The notes: generated by a model not told the origin, from the sequence alone. 64,000 nucleotides of DNA from Vigna angularis (GCF_016808095.1 NC_068971.1:29905631-29969630), one strand, 5' to 3'; numbered from the stretch's first letter, positions 10,047-24,200 are shown. Translations and numbers: made by a program.

Positions 10047-12550
10047 TGAAAAATGATCACACCTTAAACAAATGTAAAATAAAACATTATTATTTTTCTT
10101 GTGAAAAATATACTTTGTTATAAAATAATATAAAATATTTGTTGAAAAAATTTATAAATTTTGTCACACATTTAGACTTTGATTCTCTGTTAAAAAGGAA
10201 CATATGACTTCTATTATTTTGTAATCAAAAATTATAAATATGAAAAAATTTAAAAAATATCACCGCATTCAGTTTCTTCAAAATTGAAACAAAATTGAAA
10301 AGATATTAGACAAATTAAAATACCAAAACTAGTGTTTTTTCATAAGTAATTAAGTTAAAGACAAACAGAAAAAAATAGATAAAAAATTTAAAAATCAAAA
10401 CATTACATCAAGAAATACAAAGTAAAATTGTATATGTAACTTCATGGTATCGTTTGCAAATCATGATATTTATTAATATTTATGTATAAACAAGAAATAT
10501 AATTGATTAAATAAGAAACATATAAAATTATTGATACTCAATAACTAATTTTATGAAAATTTTAAATGCAATAATTTAACTTGTAAATTAGTTTCATTAT
10601 ATTTTTAAATTTCTTAAAAATTAGTATGTGAAAAATGTATACATTATTTACATTACATTTTAATTTTAAAATAGTTTTTTATTTTATTTTCTGATTCTTA
10701 AGTGATCATATTTTAATTTTTACTCATGTGCATTCTCATTCAATTTTAACTAAAAATATTTTAATAACATAATATATTATCTAATATTACAACAATCTAA
10801 TGAGTAAAAAAATGTTTTCCCTTATCTTTCTTCACTTTCTCCATTCGTACATTCTTTTCTTTTTCTAATCCTTCACTCATTCAAAGAAAGCATAAGTGCA
10901 TAATCACAGCACAATCCAAAATCTATTTTGTGTTCTCATCTTCTGCATCACTTTTTTCCCAGTGATGCACTATTATGTCCCTTTATCTTCCTAGTGTGGG
11001 ACCCACTGGGACTCCAAACGTCACATTCACCCAAAATCCATTTAGTCAACTATCACAAATGTCCATAATCAACAACCACTCACATCAAATCAAACATTAA
11101 AAATACAGCAAAAACAAACCCCATATGCCATTTATACTAACATATAAAGAAAAGTATCATTATATAAAGATCAAAAACTAAAACATAAAAAAAAAACTGT
11201 CTTTTGATAAATTGCGTAAGCGAGAATATCCAACTTCACACGATGTTGACTACAAAAATGTTTCTGTTTACCATTCTAACATTAACATGTTTTTTTCAAA
11301 AGTTGAATAAATAGTGAAATTGTTATTTATAAAGGAGTGTGACCACTAATAATATTTTATTAAGATTTTCAAGTAAATGAGATATTGAGATGTCCATTTG
11401 ATTTTTTATAAACTTTTTTTATGTATAGTTGATAGGCTTTGTATTTGATGTGGAATGACTTATATATGTAAGTATAAATTTAGTAAAAAAAAAATCTCAC
11501 TGCATTAATCTTTAACCGATTTAAGTGTTTATTTATTTTGAATTATTTCGAACTTTTAGAATTTATAATTTATATCTTCAATTTGCAAAATATTGATAAC
11601 TTTTTGCCTTAAAATTTGATTTTTCAGAAATTACCTCATTTTTATTGAATTTTGAGTTGTGTATTTCATTAATCGTTCACACATCATAATTATACAATAG
11701 TATAAATTTCTTTCCATCCGTTAAGTTAAAGGCTAATTTTGTTTATCATAATTTAATTGTAGTTGACCTAACAAGCTTTTTATAGACAATCGTAATTAAA
11801 AACATATTATCTATTACATAGATATTTTCACAGAATGTTAGCATATGTATTTAACCATTATGTCAATTTAGAATGTACTTAATCGTATAGGTCAACTCTT
11901 TTGTATTATTCCACTCTAAGTAGCATTACATATGATTAGAACAAAGATTGAAATACTATACAGAAAAAAACAAATTTATTGATTTTGATATCTTAAAATA
12001 CATTAAAAATATTTTTAGTATATTAAAATTAGTATAGAAAATACATTGCAGCGTAATAAATTCTCAACGGGATTTGAATCTACGCAAAAGATTTAGCTCT
12101 ACCACTACTTATAGTATTTTATCATTTTGAACTAATACGGGTTTTTATGTTAGGCACTACAAAATTGAATATTTTGTTCTATAATCATGAAAGTTTTAAT
12201 TTATAAAAAATGTTAAAATTGAACATTTGCAAGTCTTACTCAGTTGTTCTAAACTGTTGCATCTCTTACATTCTTACCAATTACAAAAACTGAAGGTGTG
12301 GAAAAGAAAACACTTTTCAATTACCCACTGATAGATCCATTCACGTGGTTTTGCTTTCATGGGGTCCATCATCAAGATGGGTTCAAATTTTAAAAAAGGT
12401 CATTTCTTTCTGCACCCTCCATAATTTCTATGTCAACGTGGTTAAAAGATTAAAGTATACTTAATGAATATATACTTTTTACCCTAAATTTTCTCTTCTT
12501 CTCCACTCTTCACTACACTGCTGCCGCTGTTGATCCTATTAGCAATTTCG

Positions 12551-12553
<3 letters not shown>
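10047..12553. other. AT-rich spacer, nothing recognised
   Basis: I saw no coding signal, LTR boundary or structural RNA. Stretches near 10850-11040 and 12270-12480 are less AT-rich and look like ordinary plant intergenic DNA. Confidence 0.6.

Positions 12554-12624
<71 letters not shown>
12554..12624. repeat. (AT)n microsatellite
   Basis: About 35 uninterrupted AT units. Confidence 0.98.
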
Positions 12625-12627
<3 letters not shown>

Positions 12628-12639
12628 AATCAATAAATA

Positions 12640-13400
12640 TGTTAGGACTGTTATATTTTATTAGTTAACTTTATAAAATGATTTAATTAAATAAATATGA
12701 CTAAGGATATATATGTTATGAAAAGTATATTATATAGAGACCAGTAATAATTTTAATTTGTTGAAGGAATCAAATTAAAATGATTAAAATTTAAGAAAAG
12801 TAATTGACATAGATTATATAAATGGGTCATGGTCTTTATTTATGAACACGCTTATTATTCCTATTTCTATTTTTTATCCCATTAGAAGAGAAAATATAGA
12901 GAAGACCTAAGATGATTTATGTAGGAAAGGTCACAAACGATTGATTACTAATTATTTCCAATAATCAATCCTTCAAGTAGGTTTCCGTTTTCTGATTTAA
13001 AAGGAATTGGTAACTTCTCTACTTTGTAAGGGTTTATTGATCATTCTTTATTCATCTGTGATTCATAAATCTAACAATTGGTATCAAACCATGTTAATTT
13101 ATGAGTAATTGGCATGAACCCCTGTCTCGTTTATTTGTGGAATTAGGGGTTTTGGTTTTAATTGATTGCTTATATGTTTTTTTCCCTAAATTAAGAACCC
13201 AATTATATTTATGGAATTCAGCCAATAAAAAAACCCCAATTTGAAACCCTAAATTGGGAAATCCCCAATTTTAAAATTTCGGACTGCTGTCTCCTTTTTC
13301 TTCATTCTCTACCATGATGGAGCCACTTCAAGCGAATTGTTGTTTCCTCTTTGCGTTCTCAAAACCCATATCTGTAGTGGTGAAAAATACTCTTTATGAT
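12640..13400 (+). mobile_element. Copia 5' LTR, primer-binding site and start of interior
   Basis: The LTR spans 12640-13076, starts TGTTAG and ends CTAACA (a perfect 6-bp inverted terminus). Two bases later TGGTATCAAACC (13079-13090) is an initiator tRNA-Met primer-binding site with changes near its end. About 300 bp of non-coding leader follows and then recognisable sequence stops. No gag or 3' LTR was found, so it is truncated. Confidence 0.8.
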
Positions 13401-13431
13401 AACAACGACAACGATTGTTCGCACGACAAAT

Positions 13432-13512
13432 CTATAATATATAAGTGGATACAAACCTCACTTTATAAATCATTATTATAAGGTTGACTTAAAGTCGACT
13501 TTTTCGGAAAAA
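13432..13512 (-). repeat. Short dispersed repeat relic (copy 1)
   Basis: The reverse complement shares TTTATAAAGTGAGGTTTGTA and CCACTTATATA-type blocks with 20923-20998. Such AACTCAACCCCACAAA...CCACTTATATA sequences resemble a repeat common in legume DNA; its class (MITE or LTR remnant) is unclear. Confidence 0.5.
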
Positions 13513-14937
13513 TATTTTCAAAATTGATTTAATGCGTTCTGAAAAATAAAATCAGAATGATGGGTGTATGAAAAAAATTAATAGGGTGCAAGAAGATACA
13601 GCCTAAATAACGTATTCGAAATATAAAAAAAAAAAGGAGAAAAACCTTCATCAGAAATCTCCCTTAACAAATGTGCTTTTCTTAAAGTGTTGGACTTACA
13701 CTACGTTGAAAGAAAAAAGAAAGAGACAAAATGTGAGCGATTGAAATACAAGTAAAAATCGTTCGACTAAAAAGAAAATTAAAAAAAAGTAGAAACTATT
13801 TGATTAAAGAGAAATAAAATAAAAAATAATGAGATTATTTATTAATATTATCACTTATATTTATTATTTAAATAAAAAAGTATACTTGGATGAAGCATTT
13901 ATAATTACATTCATGTTGTGTAATAAAAAAAATTCATTTAAGGTATATTTCCAAATGCATGGACAATTAAACTTCTCCCATGCCAAAATAAGTATACAGG
14001 ATTTAACCATGAGAATAAAGAGAAAACATTTACTTTGCCTTGCATTCAATTCTAAGCTAGTGTATACTAAACCTCCACAATTACTACCTGCACCCCACTA
14101 TTTGGAAAAAGACTTAAACACCCTTCATTAGTATACCACATCGCTGCTGAAGAGGAAAAATACTGTAGAGAACCAGAGAAAATGCAGAAAAAAAAAAACT
14201 CATTCTAGAATTTTTTTTCCGAAATATATTTAATGTATTTTGGAAAGTTATTTCCCGAACACAATTCATATAAGAAAATTTGAAATAACTCCAAAAGGCA
14301 TTATAAGCATTAAAAAATGTTTGTTCCTAAAATTCCATTCTAAAAAAATTATTCTAAAATGCATTTCATGCATTCTAAAAATTATTTCGAAAATCTTGTT
14401 TCAAAACTTCCAAAACAATTGTTCCAGAAAGTTTATCCAACTTAAAGACGTTAAGAATATTAGTATTTATAGATGATGCAAGCATGTCCCTTTAATATTA
14501 TTTAGTTGGAGATTCAGAAGAACATCATAAAGTAAAAATGTTTCCCTCGTCACTGGAAGTAACTGTTCACGATAAATTTTCCTTGATAATCTCAAAATCA
14601 ATATTGAACTAAGCATTGGAAACAGGAAACTATGCATAGTTGTTTACGACTCGGTATTCTATCCCATTTCCCAAGTTCTAATGGAAAACTGATCATATAT
14701 TCCATATTTCTTCAGACTCACATGCAGCATGTACAATCCTACCAAAATACTCATGCAACTTGTCCTATCTTTGAATTCAAAATTTACAATGCTCTATGTT
14801 AGTGAGCTTATCCTGGTTTGGCCGTGTTTTAAAAAAATAAAAAGAAGAGAGAATGGTGCCATGAACAAAATGATTCAAAGTACAAGCAATTCAACACCTT
14901 CGGCATATGTACATTAAGTAAACAGAAAACAATGCAC
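13513..14937. other. AT-rich spacer downstream of PAP11
   Basis: No gene was recognised. The 100-codon frame at 13829-14131 has no recognisable features and a composition like its surroundings. Confidence 0.5.
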
Positions 14938-14943
14938 TTTATT
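14938..14943 (-). terminator. Candidate polyadenylation signal of PAP11
   Basis: The minus strand reads AATAAA about 180 bases after the PAP11 stop codon, a usual plant 3'-UTR distance. No transcript evidence is available here. Confidence 0.4.
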
Positions 14944-15122
14944 TCATATTCCTATACGACATTAATTACATATTTCAACAGCCAAAATAAGCATATAAAT
15001 TACCTTAACTAAAAGGGATAAAAGACCTTAACAAAGCACATAACTACACTAAAACCGTAAGAGCAGTTGCTTCGAAAGTTTTCATTCATGAAAAGGAGTT
15101 AACAAGGAAATGAAGATTCCAT

Positions 15123-15222
15123 TCATTCCTTCCAGTTATAGGAAGCTCGGTCAACAACTAAATAGTCGCCCCGGATATCCTTTACAACTCGAAGGTCATC
15201 ATCGAGGTACACAGTATCAAAC
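15123..15222 (-). CDS. PAP11: PAP11 exon 3
   Basis: Acceptor CTGCAG|G completes the tryptophan codon. Thirty-two codons with DDDLRVVKDIRGDYLVVDRA end in TGA at 15123-15125. This is the conserved C-terminal block of plastid-lipid-associated proteins. Confidence 0.9.
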
Positions 15223-18200
15223 CTGCAGAAACAGGACACAAGCACATTACTACAATAAAACTTCTCAAGACTCCTAACAACAGACTGTAAGAGAACTGTT
15301 CGTTTTTCTTTTACAGATTACTGTCATAGGAACTTGGCTATAATGACATATTAAGTCACAAATCAAGAAGCATTGTTCAACACTTTGTAAGAGAACTTCC
15401 AGAATTTTTTGTTCAAGGGGAGTTTTCTGAATTGGTACGGCATCTTCGAAAATCTTTGTATGGTCTAAAATAGTTTTCCAGGACCTAGTTTGGAAAATTT
15501 AGCAGCATTGTTCAACACTTTGGTATACCTCGAAGTGAGGCGGATCATTCAATCTTATTCTGTCACTCAAATGTTAGATGTGTCTATTTGGTAGTATTTG
15601 TTGATGACATTGTTCTCACAAGCAGTGGCCACCATGACATCTCACAAATGAAACAATGTTTTTGCCCTTATTTTCAAACCAAAGATCTTAGAGAACCCAT
15701 AAATTTCTTAGGTATTAATATGGTACAATCCAATGATGATATTGTTATATCTCAAAGGAAGTATGAATTGGATATTTTGGAGGAAACTGGGTTGATGAAT
15801 TTAAAATTTGTTGACACATCCATGGATCATAATACCAAACTCCTACCAAATCAAGGAAAGCTTATTTTAGATTCTAAGCAGTATAGAAGATTAGTTGGGA
15901 AATTGAATTATCTTACCATTACTTGTCCTGACATTTCCTTTGCAATCAATGTGGTGAGTCAATTTCTCAATTCCCCATGTGAAGATCATTGGAATGTAGT
16001 CATCCATATATTAAAGTACATTAAAGGATATCTTGGAAAATGTTTGTTATATGGCTCCAATAACCATGGAAAAGTTGTTGGTTATTCAGATGCTGATTGG
16101 GTAGGATCTCCTCTGATAGAAGATCTACTTTTGGATATTGTGTCTCCATTGTTGGCAACTTGATCCTTTGGAAGAGCAAGAAATAGTGTTGTGACAAGAT
16201 CTAGTGTAGAAGCAAAATATAAAGCAATGGTCTCAACCACTTATGAACTTGTTTGACTTAAGCAATTGATTAGAGAGTTACAATTTGAAGATGTCACTCA
16301 AATGACACTTATATGCGACAATCAGGTTGCTCTTCATATTAGGTATAATCCTGTCTTTCAGGAGAGTACCAAACACATTGAGAGTAAATGTCATTTTATT
16401 CAAGAGAAGATTGAATCTGAAGACATCAAGACTGAGTTTGTTAGCTCAAGTGACTAGTTAGCAGATATTTTCAGTAAGTCGTTACTGAGACCGATAATTG
16501 ATTATATCTGTAACAAGCTTGATACATATGATTTATATGCACAAGCTTGAAGGGGAGTTGTTAGATATCTTGGATATCTTTTATCTTATGTTTCTATATT
16601 ATTATTTCTTTTCTATCATTATTTGTATTTTGGACTTAGCCTATAGTTTCTTTATTATAAATATAGTAGTCTATGTACACAAGGGAGATTAATCCTAACC
16701 TAGTTTTACTATATTCAATAATGATGAACCAATATACATTATAGTGTCTGCTTGAAAATCATCAAAACTCATCAGCCAACTTTAAAACAAGAGAGAAGAG
16801 ATGTTAAAAATTGAAGAAAAAAAAATATTGTAAGGGTTAAACTATTTGTATATGTTACAATGACACTTTCTTTATGAAGGTGAAAAGGTACAAAACCACA
16901 TAAAAATGAGAAAAAAAGTTAGTAGCCATACAATAATTTATGTATTACAACTTATATAAATTTAATATAGTCTACCAATACGTACGGACTTTAAATAACC
17001 CTTATTTATTAATTCATTGTAAGGTTATGTCCCCTGTGTTGATGTTTTGATTGAGTTAAATTCTCACACTGTGTAGAAATGAATAAGTTAACTAATATAT
17101 AAGTGAGAGACTCACAAATCTATTGTATTAAGGTTTTAGATTGACGATAATGTTATGCTTGCTCACATGGTTGGCTTGTGACTTCTTGGTGAGAATATGT
17201 CCAATATTTTCTCCCTTTGAATTGCCCAACAAGTAGTATTAGAATTGATGATTCATCTTGGTAACTAGCTCAAACCAAGTACTATAAGGATGGATAATGA
17301 ATTCTAGGTTTTAGGTTCCTTTTATCAAAAGTTTTCCTATATGAATTTCAAGAAAGTGTCCCATTGTCGTAAATGACAATACAAGGTCGGTCATTATTGA
17401 AGTACTTGTGATTAAGAACGTTTCTGCTTAAGTAAGAGTGTACTAATGTGGAATTGACTCAAACTTAATGAGAGATTTTTTATGTCCAAATAAGTAGTCT
17501 CAAATTGTGCAGAGATAGGTAAGTCTAATATAATATTGCTAGAGAAAAGTTCAACAGCCCACATTTTGATTAAGTGTTGACAAACGACAAAGTGTAAAAC
17601 ATGATCATTCTTAATCTATAAGACAAGGTTTTTGTTCACAATAAATCATGAAAATTCAAGTGTTTCGTCTGATAAATGATACAACATTGAGTAGTATCTT
17701 TTTACGTCTAATGAGTATTGTTGTGCTCAAACGATATGTACATAGTATTAAGCTAACATTGTATTTCACAAAAATATCTTTATGCTTATTTTTATATTAT
17801 AGATAATGTTTCTTTCCTTTGTCTACCAAGAAGATTCATAAAACCTTATGCCACATCAACAATCTCTTGGTAGATGAGCTAAAGTTGTAGTGCTTCAAAC
17901 AACTCCTTAACGTGTGCTTTGTCAACTTTGAAAAAACTATTTGAGTTGTACAATTTAGTTTCTTACACACTCTGGAGTAAAAGCAACCTGATTATGGCCT
18001 GATAAGTTCTACTAGCTATTAGGATGTTTCTTCTAGAGGGTATGTACGTAGGATTAAGCTAACATCGTATTTCACAAAAATATTTTTGTGCACTATTTTG
18101 TATGTGTGTTTCGTTCGTCTACCAAGAAGATTCATAAAAGCTTGTTACATCAAAAATCTGTAGATAGATGAGCTAAAGCTAATTTGTTCCAAACAACTCC

Positions 18201-21200
18201 ATGACACGTGCTTTGTCAACTCTGGAAAAGACTATTTGGCTTGCACAATTCAATGATTTACACATTCTTAAGTAAACGCAATCTGATCAAGGCTTGATAA
18301 GTTCTACCCGTTATCAGGATGTTGCTTCAAGAGGGGTACAACATTTAATGCACCCTCTGCATTCAAGTTGCTCAAATGCAAGGGAGGCATCCTTATGAGT
18401 TGAAGTTGCTCAACAGCTAGAAAAGGATTTGGAATAACTCTTTTCTGCAATGCCTATATAAAGTTATCCTTCAAGAAGAAGAGCAACGAGTTCAATTTGC
18501 AAAAGTGTTAAAATGTTGCTAAAATGTTTTTGTGCCCTAAAAGCTTTGTAAGAACACTATTGTGTTGGTTAACAAACTAGTAGAGAGAGCTTAAAACTCG
18601 TACACGTCAAAAGACACTGCCTTCTCTTTTGAGAAACCTGTGATCTTTCAAATCACATCTTAAACAAACATTGTCTTAGACAGGAGTAGTTGTTATAATT
18701 GGTGGGTAAGCAAGGAGCGACTGTGTTCTAAAAACAATACTTGGGCTTTTAGTCAAAAGTGGCTGTGTGTTTAAATAATTCTTGATGAGTTAGTCAGGAA
18801 TGGCTATGTGTTGAAGCAATACTCGAACAGGTCAACCAAAGGTGTCTAGGAGCTGAAACAATACTCGTGTTGCAACATAAAATAATGTTTGGTGAAATAG
18901 GTAAATATTTTGATTGTACTATTATAAGAAAATAAGTCGAGTTAATCAACTGTGATTGTGCTGCAACGTAAAATAAGTTGGAAGAACAAAACATCCTAAA
19001 TGAGTTCGTCTATTTAACCTACCAACCAATGGTGGACCAAGCTAGGTTACATAATTTCTGAATCACCAAAAAGTGAGTCGACTTGAGCTATCTCATTTTT
19101 AGTTCAACCATGGTAAGACAACCCGTATGAGTCGGTTGATTCACTGTGACACCCCTACTTTTGTGCCAGACTTCAAGTTTCCTTAAAATCATGTTTCATG
19201 ACTATAAAAAGAGAAAGTTATCTGAGTGTTATGGGTCAAAAGAAAAAAACATGATATGTATTTATATTAATTTACATAACAAAAAACAATAAGTTTTCAC
19301 CTAACAATCAGTAATTCATGATTTCATATCCTAGAACACGTACCAACTAATGATTAACAAATCTGTAACAGCTAATGACTAATTACATTTTAACACTCCT
19401 TCTCAAGTTGGACGATAAATAAAAAATACACTACACTCTTGGTTTCTATAATGTCCACAAGTGATATATTAATAAATAAAATATATGAAGAATTAATAAA
19501 ATGTATATGAATATTAAAATTATAATGGATATTTCACTTTCAACTCAAATTTAATAAAAAAGCTTTCGTTACACCTAAGCTACAAACATTTAAGTGTCAA
19601 CATTGAAAGTTATTCCTAGCCAACCTCTAACCAGGTATGCTAACAATAACTTTTGTCGACATTTTCAACTCTTCAAGTTAGCTTCATTCTTCTCTTCTAA
19701 GCAAAACCATTAAATTTGAAGATAGGAAACTGTGGAAGAATAAACTTTGAAATCATTGGTTATCGTGTAAAGATACATGAGAGCTTATCAAACATATTCT
19801 TATATAATCGAACTAAAAAGTACTTACCAACCCTGTCCAAATGGTGGCAATGGTATTTCCCAATTCTTTCCACGTAATACTGCACTTGTAAATCTAAACA
19901 ACCAATGTCAGCCATCAAACGTATTAGAATATTTCTTATGTAAGAAATTTAAACTCATTAAGCAGTGGCATCAAGCTTAAACTTTCAGTTATGTGCTCTC
20001 AAACACCTAAAAATACTATCAACAATTTTGACAGGAAAATGAATATAAGAGACTTTAAACGATAAAATATTACATTGATATGATGAATAAGGGATATAAG
20101 GTTGGTTTGTGTCAAGACCGTGCTGCTCATTAGGTATTTTAGGAAGTTTTTTTATTTTATCCTTGATGTAACTTTATTCTTTATTATTTAGGACCAATGG
20201 CCTCATTATTGAAAAACGGACTATTATTCGTTCTAAATTTGAAATGTTATTGGAGCTCTTGATCTTTGGGTGTATCTAACTGTAAATATCAACCCTAAAA
20301 CACAACCTTTATTGCTGCACCCCTCGAACATATTGCAGCCTTCATTGTTGCACCACTCTGATCGTATTGCAACCTTTATTGCTGCATAATCCACCTATAG
20401 GCTGAGATCATGAATTCTAGAATGGAAATTGGGGACAGATCTCAAATTGCTAGAGAATTACAGAATGTTCAGGCCACAGGTATGCGTTCTCTAACATTTT
20501 TCGATAAGTTTCCATTTTCTTTTTACCTTAATGCTTACAATACACCTTCTTCTAACAGGTACGTGTTCTCTACCCCAATACTTCTTCTCCATATATTCTG
20601 TGTCCTAGCAACAAGAAAATTTTCACAACAGATGGAAGTCCATCCATAATCTTAAAAAGTGTCCTTCAGATCCTTAAATTGTCTAATAATTTGATTTTAG
20701 TACAAAAACTCAAGCTCTTTCATGTAATGTTGCTTTTCATAGCAATTCTTGTATTTCACAGCACCCAGCATTTGGAATGAGCAATAAAGGTCCTAAGGAC
20801 AGTGTTTATAACGGTGATAGCATGTAAGATTTGCCAGAGTAAGGTGTTTGGACTGCTACTTGCGTCAATCCTAGTGGTGATGTGTTATCATGTGTGGAAA
20901 GTTTGTTACCAATGCAACTTTTAAGAAGTGGATTTTAAGCTTAACTCAACCCCACAAAATCGACTTTTAAGATGAGATTTGCAACCACTTATATACTCTA
21001 ACTTGACCTTATTTGTATGTGATACTTCAAACCACAACTACCAATATTGTGATCACTAGAATGGGGAACTCCTTCCTAGCCAACCAATGACCTCAACAAC
21101 AATGGCCAACAGCAGCAGTAGCAGCAGTTAATGTGGCAACTATTGCATTCTCAGCATTTTTATTTATAATAATCAATTTAAAATAGGAAAATATAAATAT

Positions 21201-24200
21201 ACTAAAACGAATAAGAAAATTCTACATATATTTTTTCCTAATCTATATGGAGATATTGAAGATATTTTTATCATAATAATTTGCTATTTACAACAAGATT
21301 AGATCCAAATTTTAGGAACTTCGTAGCCGAGAATTAATTCAATAGGTAAACGAAGATGGTACTACAGTAAAATGTCAAAAACCAACTCAAAGGCAAATAA
21401 AATTTCATATTAAGTGTTAACAATATAAAACTTAAGTAATGCTAGACAAATTAATAACAATAAAAACTCATTGGAAAAAAAAAATCAATCCATCAAAATA
21501 GGCCAGTAGGCCTTTTGTGTTTTGTTTTGCTATACGGTTGTTAAAGATATTATCTTTAGTTTATATTTATCTTTTATCTTTAGTTAGTTTGTTTATATTT
21601 CTTATTTGTATTTTGGGCTTAGTCCATATTTCTTTTATCATAGATAAAGGACCTATGTGTATATACAAGGGAGATTAATCCTATATATAATTTTTACTAT
21701 ATTCAACTTGGTATCAGAGCAGGTTGTTTGAGTCTCTTCCTACTCTCGTCTTTTTTGAAATACCTCAACGAGTAATCCTGTCTTTCTCAGCCTCAAGATC
21801 AGATTTGTACCTAGCCTGACCCTTCTCCAGTGTTTCCAACTTTTTCTGATAACAGCTATAAGCTGAACTTCCAGAGTTTGTCTCAATACAATTAGAATGG
21901 GATTCAAACCCATGCACTTTCGGACCAGTACCTAAAACTGGTGCTTTAGATCAATTGATGCCAATCATTTTGGCACTCTTATTTGACATTCTTACTGCCT
22001 TCAATTCATCTGCACCCAGAATTAAAAAAGAAAAAAGACCTAAAGTCTCTTCTTCTAACAGGGAACCCTAGATAGGCACTCGCCTCCTCCTATACGTGAA
22101 TAGGCCACTACCTCCACTACACCAGTCATTGCGAGCCGCGGCCCAAGGCTTCACCAGCAACATCGATCGCTGCTTTCCACCGTTGGCCGTCATCGCCATT
22201 GCCGCTATCGCCGCCGCCTCATTTTCTTAGGCGAAGTTAGGGGTTTTGTGCGCCTCCTCGAGCGCGACCTAACCCTGGTGGTCTTTGTCTTTGTCTCGTA
22301 CGCACACGTCATCACGCGTCTCCTCTCTCCGTCAGATCTCGGGCGCGTATTGTTCACGCGCCGCCCTTCCTTGGCCGGAAGATCACCGTGCCACTGGCGT
22401 TCTGTTCACCTCACTCTCCTAAGCTTCTTTTGGCCCCTTGGCTTCTTCTCAAGTCCTAGCCATCACTTCAATGGTGGTTCTTCTTGCCGTCGTCTTTGTC
22501 GCTTGTGCCACCGATGCATGGGCACCTAGTCCTACCTCTACTACTTCTGCTATCTTCTTCTCCATTCTGAAAGGTGCCACTCTGTTACACCTGGAAATTG
22601 ATTTGCTGAAAAATTGTGAAGAAGGCCTTCAATTCTAAATCTGTAGGGAGCCTTGGCCTTCAATTTTCACTCATGACCAACACCTTTTTGTCTCTTTTTC
22701 TGCCTCCACCAATGGGTTTCTTTCTTTCCTTGTGCACCACTGATGTGTCTCCACCATCATTCTATTCAGAATCTTGAAGACAACAAACGACCGCTCTTGA
22801 CGGACTGTATGACCTCTTCCTTTGATCGTTATTGCTGACTTTCTTCTTGGGCTCGGGTTTAGCCCATACTTCTTGTGATACAGTGCTAAGTATCACCATT
22901 TGGGAGTAGTCCAGCAGAAAAACTTTAGACCTCCAATTTGTCTTTAGCTTTTTGATGCAATCTGTCATCCTTATGTTTTGTAAGCAACTGTGATGCTGTC
23001 GCGTGTCATTTACTTACAAGTCTCCAAGGACAGTCGGTTAACACCAAGGAATTTCAACACCAAAGTCATGGGTTGAAGGTTGCTCGGGAGTCTATTTCTA
23101 ACGAGATTCAAAATCTTAGTCAACAATTTTACCAACCCTTTGTCAGATCTGTTTTTGGGTCCTCTGATGAATAAAGGAGACCATTATGATCTTTCACTTT
23201 CACGATTTGTCATCGGTGCGTCGTCATTTTCGCTGTCGTTCGTTGGGAGGGGAGTATGTTGTTCCAGCCACTGTAGGTCCCACCAGTCAGAGATGGAAAT
23301 CCCTACAATTTGTCCACTACAAGCCCCATCCTTACTTGATGGCAATTTAGTCCCTACACCTCCCATCAGTCAGTGATGACAATTTAGTCACTGCAGTTTA
23401 TCCCTGCAGTGAGGGGAAGTATGTTTCCAGCCACTAGTCAGACACTAGTCAGAGGCCCCACTAGTCAGACACTAGTCAGAGGCCCCACTAGTCAGAGATG
23501 GCAGTCCCTGCTTTCAGCCACTGCAGGCCCCAATTAGTCAAAGATGGCAGTCCCTGCAGTTTTGTCGCTTTCAGCCACTACAAGCCCCATTCTTGATGGC
23601 AATCCAGTCCCTACAGTTTGTCATTGTCCTCCTTTGTCAAAGTCATCCCACTTGAAGTTTCATGGTGCTAGTTGAAGTTTCGCAGTAGTGACCATTGTCC
23701 AATCCATAAGTTGTTGTTAGTTGTTCGTCGACATGTGATTGCACATCTGTTTGTCGCAACTCTTGAAGACAGATCATATATTTCAAATTGAGTTTATTTA
23801 TTCCAAGCTTGGTTCATACAATCTGTATGCTCTAGCTTGAGAGGGAGTGTTAAATATATTATCTTTAGTTTATATTTATCTTTTATCTTTAGTTAGTTTG
23901 TTTATATTTCTTATTTGAAATTTGGCTTAGCCCATGTTTCTTCTATTATAAATAGAGGACCTATGTGTATATACAAGGGAGATTAATCCTATATATAAAT
24001 TTTACTATATTCAACTACGGTAAATGAAGGGAGAAGAGGAGGGGATATTTTAATTAGACTTCTTTCATTTAGAAATTAGGCGAGAAGGGAAGGGGAAAAT
24101 AGGGACCAAAATCTCCCCGCTAATGTTTGGAGGGATTCAAAGGAAAGCGGGGTGATTTATTGTATGCAGACAAAATATTGCAAGATTTATTTTGTTTGTC

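Larger units (their letters stand above)
21539..24016 (+). mobile_element. Complete non-autonomous short-LTR copia-type element in PAP11 intron 1
   Basis: A 2478-bp element. The 5' LTR is 21539-21708 and the 3' LTR 23848-24016. The target-site duplication ACGGT is perfect (21534-21538 and 24017-24021). An initiator-Met primer-binding site TGGTATCAGAGC (21709-21720) directly follows the 5' LTR, and a purine-rich tract GCTTGAGAGGGAG (23835-23847) precedes the 3' LTR. The 2.1-kb interior has no gag or pol; instead it carries a tRNA-Leu-like relic (21890-21970), a GC-rich gene-like patch (22100-22640) and short tandem repeats. The LTRs match those at 16559 and 25007, so an autonomous relative of the 15394-16720 copy may have supplied the enzymes (inference). 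Confidence 0.92.

Noticed and set aside
12055..12140. tRNA-like A-box (AGTGGTAGAGC) and B-box (GATTCAAATCC) on the minus strand
   Set aside because: The boxes are too close together, and no anticodon arm or acceptor stem can be folded between and around them.
20410..20649. 79-codon plus-strand frame with GT-like sites in PAP11 intron 1
   Set aside because: No recognised family, no continuing exon and opposite strand to the host gene. Kept only as a note in the intron entry.
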